Shown here: positions 8,989-18,299 of the stretch, one piece after another | Layout of the letters: each line of letters starts with the position of its first letter | Numbering within the stretch: the stretch's first letter is position 1 | Assembly: GCF_014287585.1 (NCBI RefSeq) | Contig: NZ_JACOOJ010000011.1 | Location: 52,842 to 116,841, forward strand | Length of the DNA: 64,000 bases | From: Parabacteroides hominis | Lineage (GTDB): Bacteria > Bacteroidota > Bacteroidia > Bacteroidales > Tannerellaceae | Direction: 5' to 3' | Program-made: the position numbers and the translations under genes | The notes under the pieces: model-generated | Database searches by the model: none | Told to the model about the DNA's origin: nothing | Seen by the model: the letters and a program-made list of their open reading frames with translations, nothing else

Positions 8989-10475
8989 TGCGGACTTATA
9001 TACAAATAAATCCGGCGGACAATGTCGTCGTCGCCGTAAAGGATTTACAGGCCGGTGCATCTTTGGATATCAACGGCAAAACAATTGTTATCCTGCAGGA
9101 TATCCCTGCAGGACACAAAGTAGCCTTACAGGACTTTAGAGAAGGAGACCCTATCATTAAATATGGCGCTCCCATCGGACATGCCCGTGAAGCGATAACT
9201 GCCGGAAGTTGGGTGAACGAAAAGAATATCAAGACCAATCTGGAAGGGTTACGGGAATATGAATTCAATCCGCAGCCTATTCCGGAACAGCCATCCGCAA
9301 GGTCGCTTTCCTTTAAAGGATATCGCCGCAAGAATGGAGAAGTGGGAATCCGGAACGAGATATGGGTGATTCCGACTGTCGGTTGCGTCAACGGTATCAC
9401 GCATCGGCTGGCAGACAAATTGCGGCAGGAAACACAAGCCGCCGGGGTCGATGCGATCGTCGCATTCCCTCATAATTATGGCTGTTCCCAACTGGGAGAC
9501 GACCATGAGAATACCCGGAAGATTTTACGGGATATGGTTCTGCATCCGAATGCCGGCGCTGTCTTTGTTGTCGGGTTAGGCTGCGAAAACAACCAGGTCG
9601 GCGCTTTCCGGGAAATGCTTGGCGATTACGATACGGAACGCATCCGCTTTATGGAAACACAGAAGGTGGACGATGAACTGGAAACGGGAATGGAACTATT
9701 GCGTGAACTCTATGCGATTGCTTCGCAGGACAGGCGGACGGAAATTCCTTTAAGTGAATTGCGTGTAGGATTGAAATGCGGAGGATCGGACGGCTTTTCC
9801 GGCATTACGGCCAATCCGCTGCTGGGTGTCTTTTCCGACTTTTTAGTGGCACAGGGAGGAACGACGGTTCTGACCGAAGTCCCGGAGATGTTCGGCGCCG
9901 AGACGATCCTGATGAACCGGAGCGAATCGAAAGCTGTCTTTGAGAAGACCGTTCATCTGATTAACGACTTCAAATCCTATTTCATAGAGAACAAGCAGCC
10001 GATTTACGAGAATCCTTCTCCGGGTAATAAAGCGGGAGGCATTTCCACCCTGGAAGAAAAATCACTGGGTTGTACGCAAAAAGCGGGCACTTCGGTTGTG
10101 CGGGATGTCATGCTTTATGGCGAACGGCTAAAGACAAAGGGGCTGAATTTGTTGAGTGCTCCCGGAAACGACCTGGTTGCCAGTACGGCCCTTGCCAGTT
10201 CCGGTTGCCATCTGGTTTTGTTCACGACCGGCAGAGGAACTCCGTTCGGAACGTTTGTCCCGACGGTCAAAGTTTCGACCAACAGCAATCTATATGCCCG
10301 CAAACCGAACTGGATCGACTTCAATGCCGGCTCCCTCTTGGAGGGTAAAAGCATGGAGGAACTTTGTGAATGTTTTATCCGGTTTATCATCGATGTAGCA
10401 AGCGGCAGCCCGACTAACAATGAAAAGAATGGCTACAGGGAGATTGCAATCTTCAAATCCGGTGTGACGCTGTGA
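8988..10475 (+). CDS. uxaA: Altronate dehydratase
   Basis: The protein has 495 aa. An N-terminal SAF domain (about 1-90) is followed by the large UxaA dehydratase domain with FKGYRRKNGEVGIRNEIWV, the NYGCSQLGDDHENT stretch and GLKCGGSDGFSGITANP. It converts D-altronate to 2-keto-3-deoxy-D-gluconate. A TTG start six bases upstream is possible, but the ATG at 8988 is preferred for its translational overlap with uxaB. No uxaC, KDG kinase or aldolase lies in the window, so the rest of the pathway is encoded elsewhere. Confidence 0.93.
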   Translation: MRTYIQINPADNVVVAVKDLQAGASLDINGKTIVILQDIPAGHKVALQDFREGDPIIKYGAPIGHAREAITAGSWVNEKNIKTNLEGLREYEFNPQPIPEQPSARSLSFKGYRRKNGEVGIRNEIWVIPTVGCVNGITHRLADKLRQETQAAGVDAIVAFPHNYGCSQLGDDHENTRKILRDMVLHPNAGAVFVVGLGCENNQVGAFREMLGDYDTERIRFMETQKVDDELETGMELLRELYAIASQDRRTEIPLSELRVGLKCGGSDGFSGITANPLLGVFSDFLVAQGGTTVLTEVPEMFGAETILMNRSESKAVFEKTVHLINDFKSYFIENKQPIYENPSPGNKAGGISTLEEKSLGCTQKAGTSVVRDVMLYGERLKTKGLNLLSAPGNDLVASTALASSGCHLVLFTTGRGTPFGTFVPTVKVSTNSNLYARKPNWIDFNAGSLLEGKSMEELCECFIRFIIDVASGSPTNNEKNGYREIAIFKSGVTL

Positions 10476-10479
10476 TTCA

Positions 10480-10507
10480 TTTGCCGGGGGATTAATCCCC
10501 TGGCAAA
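10480..10507. terminator. Bidirectional terminator hairpin between uxaA and the Na/Pi symporter gene
   Basis: A near-perfect palindrome: TTTGCC and GGCAAA outer arms and GGGGA/TCCCC inner arms around a TTAA loop. It ends the rightward uxaBA transcript and the leftward symporter transcript. Confidence 0.7.
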
Positions 10508-10508
10508 A

Positions 10509-12197
10509 TTAAATCTTCTTCTCGATAACCGCCTGTACCACATTCAGCACATAGTCGCCTAACTTTTCGGCTTCGCCAATGATATCCATGTAGTAGACAC
10601 CGTCCTGGTACTGGTATTTCTTGTTGTTGATGTCTTCCACATTGTGGATCTTCAACTGGTTGCGGTAATTGTTTATTTCGTTTTCGATGTTGTAAGACGG
10701 GTTGACATCGTCGCGTACAAGTTCCGTCTTCTTCAGGATCTCGATCATGCGATGCAAAGCTTTCTCCGTAAGCGCCAACATCTGGTCCACATTGTGGTTC
10801 TGTTCGTCTGTGAATATCGATTTAAACTCGTTGCGGCGTTTGATGCTCCGCGCCATATTATTGCAGGAGTCAGCAATGCTTTCGATCTCCGATACGGCAC
10901 GCAGCATGATGCGGATTTCTTCCTTACCTTCCGAACTCAAGCGGCCTTCAGCCACGCAAGTCAGATAGTTGGCGATCTCGATCTCCATCCGGTCGCTGAT
11001 GCTTTCGTATTTCTCGACACGGCTGTAGGTTTTCAGGAATGCATCCTCGTTCTTCTCGTAGAACAGCTCTTTCACCATATCCAGCATACGGCCGGTACGC
11101 TCGGCAAACAACGTGATCTCCTTATGCGCCTGCAAGATCGAAAGTTCGGCAGTCGACAGCATACCCCCCGTAATATAACGCAAACGATACTCTTCGTCTT
11201 CCTCCTTCTTGCCTTTGATAAGGAACCGAACCGTTTTCTCGATCAGGCCGACAAACCAGATCATTATAAATGTATTACTGATATTGAAAGCCGTATGGAA
11301 AGCAGCCAGCTTGAAAGAGACTGCCACCGACGGATCGGAAATGCGCATCACGTTCGTGACGAACCAGGAAACGGCATTGGTGAACGGATAGAACAGAATC
11401 AGTACCCAGATCACGCCGAATATATTAAAGACAAGGTGCGCCAAAGCCGCCCGCCTGGCTTGCGTATTACCGGTCAAAGCCGCCAAGTTGGCCGTGATCG
11501 TCGTTCCTATATTCTCACCCAATACGAGTGCCACACCCAATTGATAGTCGATCCATCCGTTGGCACACATAATCAACGTGATAGCCATCGTTGCAGCCGA
11601 AGCCTGCACGATCATGGTCAGGATAGCCCCGATAAACAGGAACAGGATGATGGAGAAGAAGCCCATGTCGGCATAGTTCTGCACGAAGGCAAGCATCTCC
11701 GGGTTGGCCCCAAGATCCGGAGCATTGGCTTTCAGGGCTTGAAGCCCCATAAAGAGGAAAGAGAAACCGAATATGAATTCTCCGATCGATTTGCGGGAGC
11801 TTTTCCCGGAAAAAAGAAGTGGAATACCGAAGGCGAGAAGAGGAAGGGCGAAAGCCGCAATGTCGACTTTAAAACCGAGAGCCGAGATCAACCAGGCGGT
11901 AACAGTCGTACCGATATTGGCTCCCATTATGACTCCGATGGATTGGGTAAGAGTGAGCAGACCGGCGTTTACGAAACTGACCACCATGACTGTGGTGGCG
12001 GAAGATGATTGGATCAGGGCCGTAATCAAAACCCCGGTGAAAACCCCGGTAACCCTGTTAGTCGTCATGGCCGTTAGAATCTTGCGTAAACTGTCACCCG
12101 CAAACTTCTGCAAACCTTCGCTCATGATCTTCATACCGTATAGGAACAAACCCAAGGAACCTATAAGGCGTAGAAAATCAAAAAATGAATAGTCCAT
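10509..12197 (-). CDS. Na+/phosphate cotransporter family protein with PhoU-like domain
   Basis: The protein has 562 aa. Residues 1-310 hold two NptA/PhoS-type membrane repeats, each with a QSSSAT or QASAAT signature (LITALIQSSSATTVMVVSF and MIVQASAATMAITLI) in the translocation pore. The C-terminal 200 residues are a helical PhoU-like domain (RTGRMLDMVKELFYE and further three-helix repeats). Family members import inorganic phosphate with sodium across the inner membrane. The PhoU part probably regulates this. The gene is divergent from the nucleoside kinase gene. Confidence 0.9.
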   Translation of the reverse strand: MDYSFFDFLRLIGSLGLFLYGMKIMSEGLQKFAGDSLRKILTAMTTNRVTGVFTGVLITALIQSSSATTVMVVSFVNAGLLTLTQSIGVIMGANIGTTVTAWLISALGFKVDIAAFALPLLAFGIPLLFSGKSSRKSIGEFIFGFSFLFMGLQALKANAPDLGANPEMLAFVQNYADMGFFSIILFLFIGAILTMIVQASAATMAITLIMCANGWIDYQLGVALVLGENIGTTITANLAALTGNTQARRAALAHLVFNIFGVIWVLILFYPFTNAVSWFVTNVMRISDPSVAVSFKLAAFHTAFNISNTFIMIWFVGLIEKTVRFLIKGKKEEDEEYRLRYITGGMLSTAELSILQAHKEITLFAERTGRMLDMVKELFYEKNEDAFLKTYSRVEKYESISDRMEIEIANYLTCVAEGRLSSEGKEEIRIMLRAVSEIESIADSCNNMARSIKRRNEFKSIFTDEQNHNVDQMLALTEKALHRMIEILKKTELVRDDVNPSYNIENEINNYRNQLKIHNVEDINNKKYQYQDGVYYMDIIGEAEKLGDYVLNVVQAVIEKKI

Positions 12198-12279
12198 TTA
12201 AAATACGTTTAAGTGGATGTATATCCGATTAATATTCCTAACTTTAGGGGACAAAAGTATAAATAATAACTGATATACC

Positions 12280-13947
12280 ATGTCTGAAACTATTACAATT
12301 TATTGCAAAAATAACAATACTTATAGAGAAGTGCCGATCGGCTCTTCGTTGTTGGAGATCTATTCGCTGGTTGGCGCACCGCTCCGGTTACGCCCGATGA
12401 ATGCGCAGGTAAATAATAAAACAGAAGGGCTGACCTTCCGCTGCTGGCATCCGAAAGATGTTGAATATGTCGACTATTCCGAGCTTTCGGGAATGCGGAC
12501 GTATGTCCGTTCGCTCTGTCATATTTTCTCGAAAGCGGTAAACGATGTGTTGCCTTCGGCCACTCTGAACCTGGAGCATCCCATCTCGAAAGGCTACTAT
12601 TGCGTTATCCACAACGGCAAAGACATAGACGAGGAGACGATCGGCAAAATCAAGAAGCGGATGCGTGAAATCATCGACGCCGACCTTCCTTTCCATTTGA
12701 AGACGATCCGCACGGTCGATGCTGCCGTCCTGTTCCGTGAAAGAGGCATGAACGACAAGGCGCGCCTGATCGAAAGCGCTGGCATGCCTTATACCTCTTA
12801 TTATGAATTGGACGGCTACATCAATTATTTCTATGGTTGCCTGACTCCTTCCACCGGCTATATCCAGGATTTCGACCTGGTTCCCTATTTCGACGGCGTG
12901 TTGCTGCGCGTGCCTCAAAGGAAGAATCCGACGGAGTTGGAACCGGTCATCCGACAGGATAAAATGTTTCAGGTCTATAAGGAACACCTGACCTTGCAAC
13001 GCACAGTCGGGCTGGATAACGTCGGAGACCTCAACCGGGCGATCGAGAAAGACATGGCGTCCGAAGTCGTCATGGTCTCCGAAGCCATGCAGGAAAAGCA
13101 GGTAGCCAAGATCGCAGAGGAGATTGCCGCCCGCTACGACAACGGCATCCGTATCGTGTTGATTTCCGGACCGTCCTCTTCGGGAAAAACGACTTTCTGC
13201 AAACGATTGGAGATTCAGCTGATTACGAACCTGATCCATCCGGTCGGACTTTCATTGGACGATTACTTCCTGAACCGTGAAGATACGCCGAAGGACGAAT
13301 CCGGCGAATATGACTTCGAGTCGCTGTATGCGCTCGACCTGCCTTATTTCAACAGCGAATTGCAGAAGCTGCTTTCAGGCGAAGAGATCGAAGTGCCGAG
13401 CTTTAATTTCGAAACAGGCCGCCGCGTTTTCAAAGGGAAGAAACTGAAGATGCAGAAAAACTCCGTCCTGGTGATAGAAGGCATCCACGCCCTGAACCCC
13501 GAACTGACCTCCATGATCGAGGATCGCTATAAATATCAGATATATGTATCTGTATTGACTTCCATCTCGCTTGACAATCATAACTGGATTCCGACGACCG
13601 ATAACCGCCTCTTGCGCCGCATCATCCGTGATTACCGGTTCCGCGGATATTCCGCCCGCGACACGATCGCCCGCTGGCCCAGCGTGCGCCGGGGCGAGGA
13701 CAAATGGATATTCCCGTACCAGGAAAATGCGGACGCGATGTTCAACAGCGCCATGTTGTACGAGCTGGCCGCCCTGCGCAAGTTTGCCGAACCTATCCTG
13801 GGCGAAGTGCGCGAATGCGATCCGGAAAATGCCGAGGCGTACCGTTTGCTCCGTTTCCTCCGCTACTTTAATTATATACCCGACGTCGGGCTTCCTGGCA
13901 CTTCCCTTTTACGCGAGTTTTTGGGAGGCGGAAGTTTCCGCTACTGA
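12280..13947 (+). CDS. Nucleoside kinase (uridine kinase-like, with N-terminal TGS/ThrRS-like domains)
   Basis: The protein has 555 aa. The N-terminus (about 1-60) looks like a TGS domain, and residues 60-200 resemble the editing domain of threonyl-tRNA synthetase (LEHPISKGYYCVI). A P-loop kinase domain follows with GPSSSGKTTFCKRLE at about residue 292 and the LSLDDYFLNRE motif typical of uridine kinases and phosphoribulokinases. This fused form is common in Bacteroidetes and Firmicutes and is annotated as nucleoside kinase. The substrate is inferred. A weak -7 (TAACTTTA) lies about 40 bp upstream. Confidence 0.88.
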   Translation: MSETITIYCKNNNTYREVPIGSSLLEIYSLVGAPLRLRPMNAQVNNKTEGLTFRCWHPKDVEYVDYSELSGMRTYVRSLCHIFSKAVNDVLPSATLNLEHPISKGYYCVIHNGKDIDEETIGKIKKRMREIIDADLPFHLKTIRTVDAAVLFRERGMNDKARLIESAGMPYTSYYELDGYINYFYGCLTPSTGYIQDFDLVPYFDGVLLRVPQRKNPTELEPVIRQDKMFQVYKEHLTLQRTVGLDNVGDLNRAIEKDMASEVVMVSEAMQEKQVAKIAEEIAARYDNGIRIVLISGPSSSGKTTFCKRLEIQLITNLIHPVGLSLDDYFLNREDTPKDESGEYDFESLYALDLPYFNSELQKLLSGEEIEVPSFNFETGRRVFKGKKLKMQKNSVLVIEGIHALNPELTSMIEDRYKYQIYVSVLTSISLDNHNWIPTTDNRLLRRIIRDYRFRGYSARDTIARWPSVRRGEDKWIFPYQENADAMFNSAMLYELAALRKFAEPILGEVRECDPENAEAYRLLRFLRYFNYIPDVGLPGTSLLREFLGGGSFRY

Positions 13948-13984
13948 TAATGTTTGCAAACGCTTATTGTATAGCATATTGCAG

Positions 13985-14247
13985 TTTCCTGCCGAGGGAA
14001 CGCCGGTTTCCTGCCGAGGGAACGCCGGTTTCCTGCCGAGGGAACGCCGGTTTCCTGCCGAGGGAACGCCGGTTTCCTGCCGAGGGAACGCCGGTTTCCT
14101 GCCGAGGGAACGCCGGTTTCCTGCCGAGGGAACGCCGGTTTCCTGCCGAGGGAACGCCGGTTTCCTGCCGAGGGAACGCCGGTTTCCTGCCGAGGGAACG
14201 CCGGTTTCCTGCCGAGGGAACTGTAGTTCCCCGCTAAGGAAACGCGA
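13985..14247. repeat. 22-bp minisatellite, ten full units plus partial and degenerate copies
   Basis: The unit starting TTTCCTGCCGAGGGAACG repeats exactly every 22 bp from 13985. Ten units end at 14204, an eleventh breaks at 14221, and a degenerate copy follows to about 14247. The full units are identical. The 22-bp period steps through all three frames and no stop occurs, so long apparent ORFs appear on both strands. Each unit holds short inverted pairs (TTCC/GGAA). It starts 38 bp after the nucleoside kinase stop. A 7-bp inverted repeat TTATGGA/TCCATAA follows at about 14257-14283. Confidence 0.95.
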
Positions 14248-14305
14248 TCGGCATAGTTATGGACCAGGGCAATCGCTCCATAATTTGGCAGAGACATAAA
14301 TGCTG

Positions 14306-15030
14306 ATTTATCTGTTACTTTTGGCTTGACCCAAAAGTAACCAAAAAGTCAAGGCCGAACCTGCTTCGCTACTTCGTTCCCTTCGTTCGCTGTCGCGTCT
14401 GAAACTCGCTTCGCTTGGGACAGCAGACGCTCCGGACGCTCACTGCGGTCTCTCCGCTTAACGCTCACCAGCTTAGGCCGGAAATAGAGCCGGATGGCTC
14501 TTTGGGGATTGCCGATACCGCCTGTTTCTTTGCGCATCAAGTGAGCAAGCCTCGTGCCGCAAGTTCTCTTTTGCCGTCTGCTTCAGCAGACGGATAGATG
14601 ATTATTCCGGCTTTGCCGGTTCCTCTGTGGGTTTTAACCCCTTTTAATACAATAGATGAAAGGGACTGAAGTCCACAGAGGAAGAGGCTTTGCTCTAAAT
14701 CTTTTAAACCGTCTGCTGAAACAGACGGCAAAAGAGAGGTTGAGGGGGCTTTGGGGATTGCTGATACTGATACCTATATAAGAGGCGGTATCGGCAATCC
14801 CAAGAGAAAGGCCTAAGCGGACGGGCGTCAAGCGGAGGGTGAAGGCGAAGCGGCAGGAGCCTGCGCTGTCTGAGCGAAGCGAGTTTCGCAGGCGACAGCG
14901 GAGCCTTTGCCCGGAGTAGACCGGACGGTTAAGCCTTGAACTTTTGGTTACTTTTCTTTCAAGAGAAAAGTAACAGAATAATCTTGATCTTTTGGTTACT
15001 TTTGGATCAAGCCAAAAGTAACAGATAAAT
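14306..15030. repeat. Compound inverted-repeat element (about 725 bp), no coding capacity
   Basis: The outer arms (14306-14353 and 14983-15030) are 48-nt inverted repeats matching at 45 positions. Each arm contains its own hairpin GTTACTTTTGG/CCAAAAGTAAC. The right arm is preceded by a degenerate tandem copy (about 14941-14981). Inside, an 18-bp perfect inverted repeat (14505-14522 with 14784-14801) and the mirrored motif GAAACTCGCTTCGCT show that both halves derive from one inverted sequence. No credible gene is seen. It may be a MITE-like or palindromic mobile sequence. It fills most of the gap between the minisatellite and the EamA gene. Confidence 0.75.
14568..14735. repeat. Dispersed hairpin-chain repeat, copy A
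   Basis: The segment holds a series of short, nearly perfect hairpins: CCGTCTGCTTCAGCAGACGG or its variant at both ends, CCGGCTTTGCCGG, and the longer CTGTGGG.../...CCACAG pair. Closely similar segments occur at 43431-43625 and 63373-63510. Copy A lies in the middle of the larger compound element. Confidence 0.8.
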
Positions 15031-15136
15031 AAGCCTTTATACAAGGAAATATTTTAGGCCGGTTGCCCCGGTTATGGACGGTCAGAAGAATGCCTTTCAG
15101 GGGAAAAACGTATCTTTGCGGAATAATGGCGGGAAG

Positions 15137-16009
15137 ATGAAAGAAGCATTCATAAAACTACATATTTCGATTCTTTTAGCAGGCTTTACCGGCTTGTTCG
15201 GGAAGTTGATCACACTCAATGAGGGATTGCTCGTCTGGTATCGCATGCTTTTTGCTGCCGTTATGCTCTTTCTGATCCTTTGGGGAAGCGGGAAGTTGAA
15301 GCGGACTTCCTTTCGCGAAGTGCTGAAAATAGCAGGAACCGGGCTGCTGTTAGGGCTTCACTGGGTATTCTTCTATGGAAGCATCAAGGCGGCGAATGTC
15401 TCGATCGGAGTGGTTTGCTTTTCGCTGGTCGGCTTCTTCACGGCCTTATTGGAGCCACTGATTATCGGGCGGCGGGTATCGGCAAAAGAGCTTTTGTTCA
15501 GTATGGTGACCGTGTGCGGCATCGTTTTGATCTTCCAGTTCGACACGCGTTACCGGACGGGAATCATCATAGGCGTGATATCTTCGGCGCTGGCGGCCCT
15601 TTTCACCATCACGAACAAGAAAGTGGGCGTACGGCACGCCTCCAGCATGATGTTGCTTTACGAAATGGTTGGCGGCTTTTTAGGACTGACTTGTTTGCTG
15701 CCGTTTTATTTGCATTTCTTTCCGGTGGAGACGATCTTGCCGGGGATGACTAATTTCCTCTATCTGTTGTTGCTTTCGCTGGTTTGCACGATCGGGCTGT
15801 ATCTCTTGCAGATACAAGTCTTGAAACAGGTATCCGCATTCACCGTGAATCTGAGTTATAACCTGGAGCCTGTCTATAGCATTATCCTGGCCATGCTCTT
15901 TTTCGGCGAGGCGAAAGAGTTGAACCTTGCTTTCTATGCCGGATTGGGATTGATTTTGCTTTCCGTCCTGCTGCAAACGCGAGAGGCTATCCGTTGTAAG
16001 GGAGCGTAA
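15137..16009 (+). CDS. EamA/DMT-family transporter
   Basis: From the ATG at 15137 the protein has 290 aa with ten predicted hydrophobic helices in two EamA repeats, the usual RhaT/RarD-like layout. The ten-helix DMT family exports or imports small metabolites across the inner membrane, and the substrate cannot be told. An ATG 63 bp upstream is in frame but adds a polar, non-homologous-looking tail, so the downstream ATG with GGGA before it is preferred. Its 3' end overlaps the convergent histidine kinase gene by 23 bp. Confidence 0.85.
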   Translation: MKEAFIKLHISILLAGFTGLFGKLITLNEGLLVWYRMLFAAVMLFLILWGSGKLKRTSFREVLKIAGTGLLLGLHWVFFYGSIKAANVSIGVVCFSLVGFFTALLEPLIIGRRVSAKELLFSMVTVCGIVLIFQFDTRYRTGIIIGVISSALAALFTITNKKVGVRHASSMMLLYEMVGGFLGLTCLLPFYLHFFPVETILPGMTNFLYLLLLSLVCTIGLYLLQIQVLKQVSAFTVNLSYNLEPVYSIILAMLFFGEAKELNLAFYAGLGLILLSVLLQTREAIRCKGA

Positions 16010-18149
16010 ACCAGAACCGTGCGCCTTCTCCCGGCTTCGAATCGACACCGATTGTCCCGTTGAGGGCTTCGATGATGGTTTTGCAGATTGTCAGGCCTAA
16101 GCCCGTTCCCTGCTTGAACGAGTTGACTTTCACGAAACGATCGAAGATCGTCTGTTGATGCTGGAGCGATATTCCGATGCCCGTATCGATTACTTCAATC
16201 AACACATACCCTTCCACGATGCGGTAAGCAATCCTTATGCTTCCCTCCTCCGTAAACTTGGCAGCGTTCGAGATCAGGTTCGAAATCACCTGTGTGACCC
16301 GCTTCGGATCGGTATGGACGATGATGTCCGGCAAAGCATCGAAGTCGCAGATCAGGGAAACCTTTTCAGGCATTTTCAACGCGTGTACCTGATACTGTTC
16401 ATGGAAGATATCTTTCAGGCTGGCGTCGGCAAGCGAGTAATCTAAGATACCCGCTTCTATTTTGGAAAAGTCCAGGATATCGGTAATCAAGCGCAAGAGC
16501 AGGTCGCTGTTCTTGTTGATGATGCTGACAAATTCCTCTTTTTCCTCTTTGTCGTCACTCTCGGCGAGGATATTGGAAAATCCGATAATGGCGTTGAGCG
16601 GTGTCCGGATCTCGTGGCTCATATTGGCAAGGAAGGCTGATTTCAACTTGTCCGCCTCGCGTACCTTCTGTATCTCCAGTTCCGACTGCCGGGTTTCGTA
16701 TTCCGCATGATGCAGTTTCTCTTCCAACAACTTTTCTTCGGTGATATTAGTGACATGGCAGATCATTTTGTTCTGCCGCTTGCTTCCTTTCGCCTTATAA
16801 GCCTGCGCGTTGATGCGGATCCAGATCGTTTCGTTTTCGATGGCGGTGCGGCATTCGAAGCTGCAATGATCCAGCTTGCCTTCTATCACCTGGAAAAGCT
16901 GGTTGACATTGTCGGCCGAACGGACAATCTGTTGTACGCCTTCGAGCGTCATGTGCTTATTGTCTCTCAGGTAGTTAAACAACTTGTTGTCTTCCGGCGT
17001 CTCGTTCAGGAGCGGATTGACAAACAGTTCTTTCTTTTCGATATCATATTCGGCAATAAGAGAGTGCCCGGACAAGAGGACGGCTTTGAGGATCGCCAGA
17101 TTGTTTTGTGTCTGTTCCTCCTTCTCCTGTTTTTCCGTCTCGTCGGATATGATCAGCAAGTAACCGATATGCCCGAACTCCCGGTCGTTCAATCCGATCC
17201 CTTTCACCATCAGGTATTTGATCTGACCGGAGAAGCAGGTGTTGTAATACCGGGAATCGCGTATGCAATTGAAATCGTAGGTGAGGGGAAAGCTGAATGC
17301 TTTCTTTCTTTTGATCTGATTAAGAATTTTCTCCGGAACGGCCGGATTCTTGAACAGGTTGACTCCTAACAACTGTTCGCGGGAACTGCCGAAGATTTTA
17401 GTGTCGGCATCGTTTATATCGATCAGGTTGCCTTCGGCATCGTATAGTTCGACTCCGATCGGCAGGTTATTGAAAAACTGCTGGAACTTTGTGCTCAGCT
17501 TGGAGATACGCTTTCTTGACTCTTCCAGATTATTATTGGTCTGCCAACGTTCGATAATGATGGAGAAGATGCCGGCGGTGATATGCATGTCTTCTACCTC
17601 TGCAGCCGTCCAGAAACGGTGCGTCCGGATCGAGTCGAAGCCGATGAATCCCTGTACTTTATTATGGAAGGTAAGCGGAATGATCAGCATGGATTTCAAT
17701 TGCTGCGCGGACAGCAGGACTTTGTCTGTATTTGCTTCGGCGGGCAGTTCGGCAATGTCGCCCAGCACGATGTCGCGTTTGGATTTGACGGTGTCGATAA
17801 TCCACGGGATCGTGTCGTATGTCAGCTTGTCGCGGTTGTCTTTCGGGACTTTTACCCATGAGCTCATCACTTCGCATGTGAAATGGGCTGTCAATCCGTC
17901 TTCCTCGAAGATGGCGACGTAGCCCCAATCCGCATTGAAATAGTCCAGCAACAGGTTCATTGCTTTTTCGATAGGCTTGTTTTCTTCGTTGAAAAGGATA
18001 ACCAGGACTTCGGAAATAATACGTTTGATGGCTGGCGTTTCGGATGATATGCGAACCTGGGCATTATCAGGTTCATTATCTCTGGCTTGCAGTAATCGTA
18101 TTAATTCTTCCCGGGTCAACTGATCGTATGGCGATGTTTTAAGAGTCAT
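15987..18149 (-). CDS. Soluble sensor histidine kinase with GAF and PAS domains
   Basis: From the ATG at 18149 the protein has 720 aa and no membrane segment. A GAF-like domain (about 40-200) is followed by a PAS domain (about 225-340), a second PAS-like region, a HisKA domain with the phospho-acceptor His512 in MSHEIRTPLNAIIGF, and an HATPase_c domain (NLISNAAKF, DTGIGI, GTGLGLTI). It has no fused receiver and no adjacent response regulator, so its partner is unknown. It senses a cytoplasmic signal by family logic. It lies downstream of susD on the same strand with a 150-bp gap, and a role in controlling the SusCD pair is only a possibility. Confidence 0.9.
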   Translation of the reverse strand: MTLKTSPYDQLTREELIRLLQARDNEPDNAQVRISSETPAIKRIISEVLVILFNEENKPIEKAMNLLLDYFNADWGYVAIFEEDGLTAHFTCEVMSSWVKVPKDNRDKLTYDTIPWIIDTVKSKRDIVLGDIAELPAEANTDKVLLSAQQLKSMLIIPLTFHNKVQGFIGFDSIRTHRFWTAAEVEDMHITAGIFSIIIERWQTNNNLEESRKRISKLSTKFQQFFNNLPIGVELYDAEGNLIDINDADTKIFGSSREQLLGVNLFKNPAVPEKILNQIKRKKAFSFPLTYDFNCIRDSRYYNTCFSGQIKYLMVKGIGLNDREFGHIGYLLIISDETEKQEKEEQTQNNLAILKAVLLSGHSLIAEYDIEKKELFVNPLLNETPEDNKLFNYLRDNKHMTLEGVQQIVRSADNVNQLFQVIEGKLDHCSFECRTAIENETIWIRINAQAYKAKGSKRQNKMICHVTNITEEKLLEEKLHHAEYETRQSELEIQKVREADKLKSAFLANMSHEIRTPLNAIIGFSNILAESDDKEEKEEFVSIINKNSDLLLRLITDILDFSKIEAGILDYSLADASLKDIFHEQYQVHALKMPEKVSLICDFDALPDIIVHTDPKRVTQVISNLISNAAKFTEEGSIRIAYRIVEGYVLIEVIDTGIGISLQHQQTIFDRFVKVNSFKQGTGLGLTICKTIIEALNGTIGVDSKPGEGARFWFTLPYNG

Positions 18150-18299
18150 ATCAGATTCTTTATCTGATCGCAAAAATAGGAAATAGTTTTGATTTTGAGT
18201 TGTTTTGGGAATAATAATATTCGGAATCCGGGCGTAAGGCATCAAAACGGAGGCTTGCTCTCACAAACCTCCGCCCTGATCTAACTATTATTATTAAAC

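Noticed and set aside
13985..14221. Possible CRISPR array
   Set aside because: The units are directly adjacent with no spacers, and no cas gene is present.
13941..14299. Long ORFs on both strands over the 22-bp array (up to 242 codons)
   Set aside because: They exist only because the repeat has no stop codon in any frame. Each frame gives the same repetitive peptide and none has a start with support.
15074..15136. Upstream start for the EamA transporter
   Set aside because: The added segment is polar and lies close to the repeat element. The first helix starts directly after the ATG at 15137.
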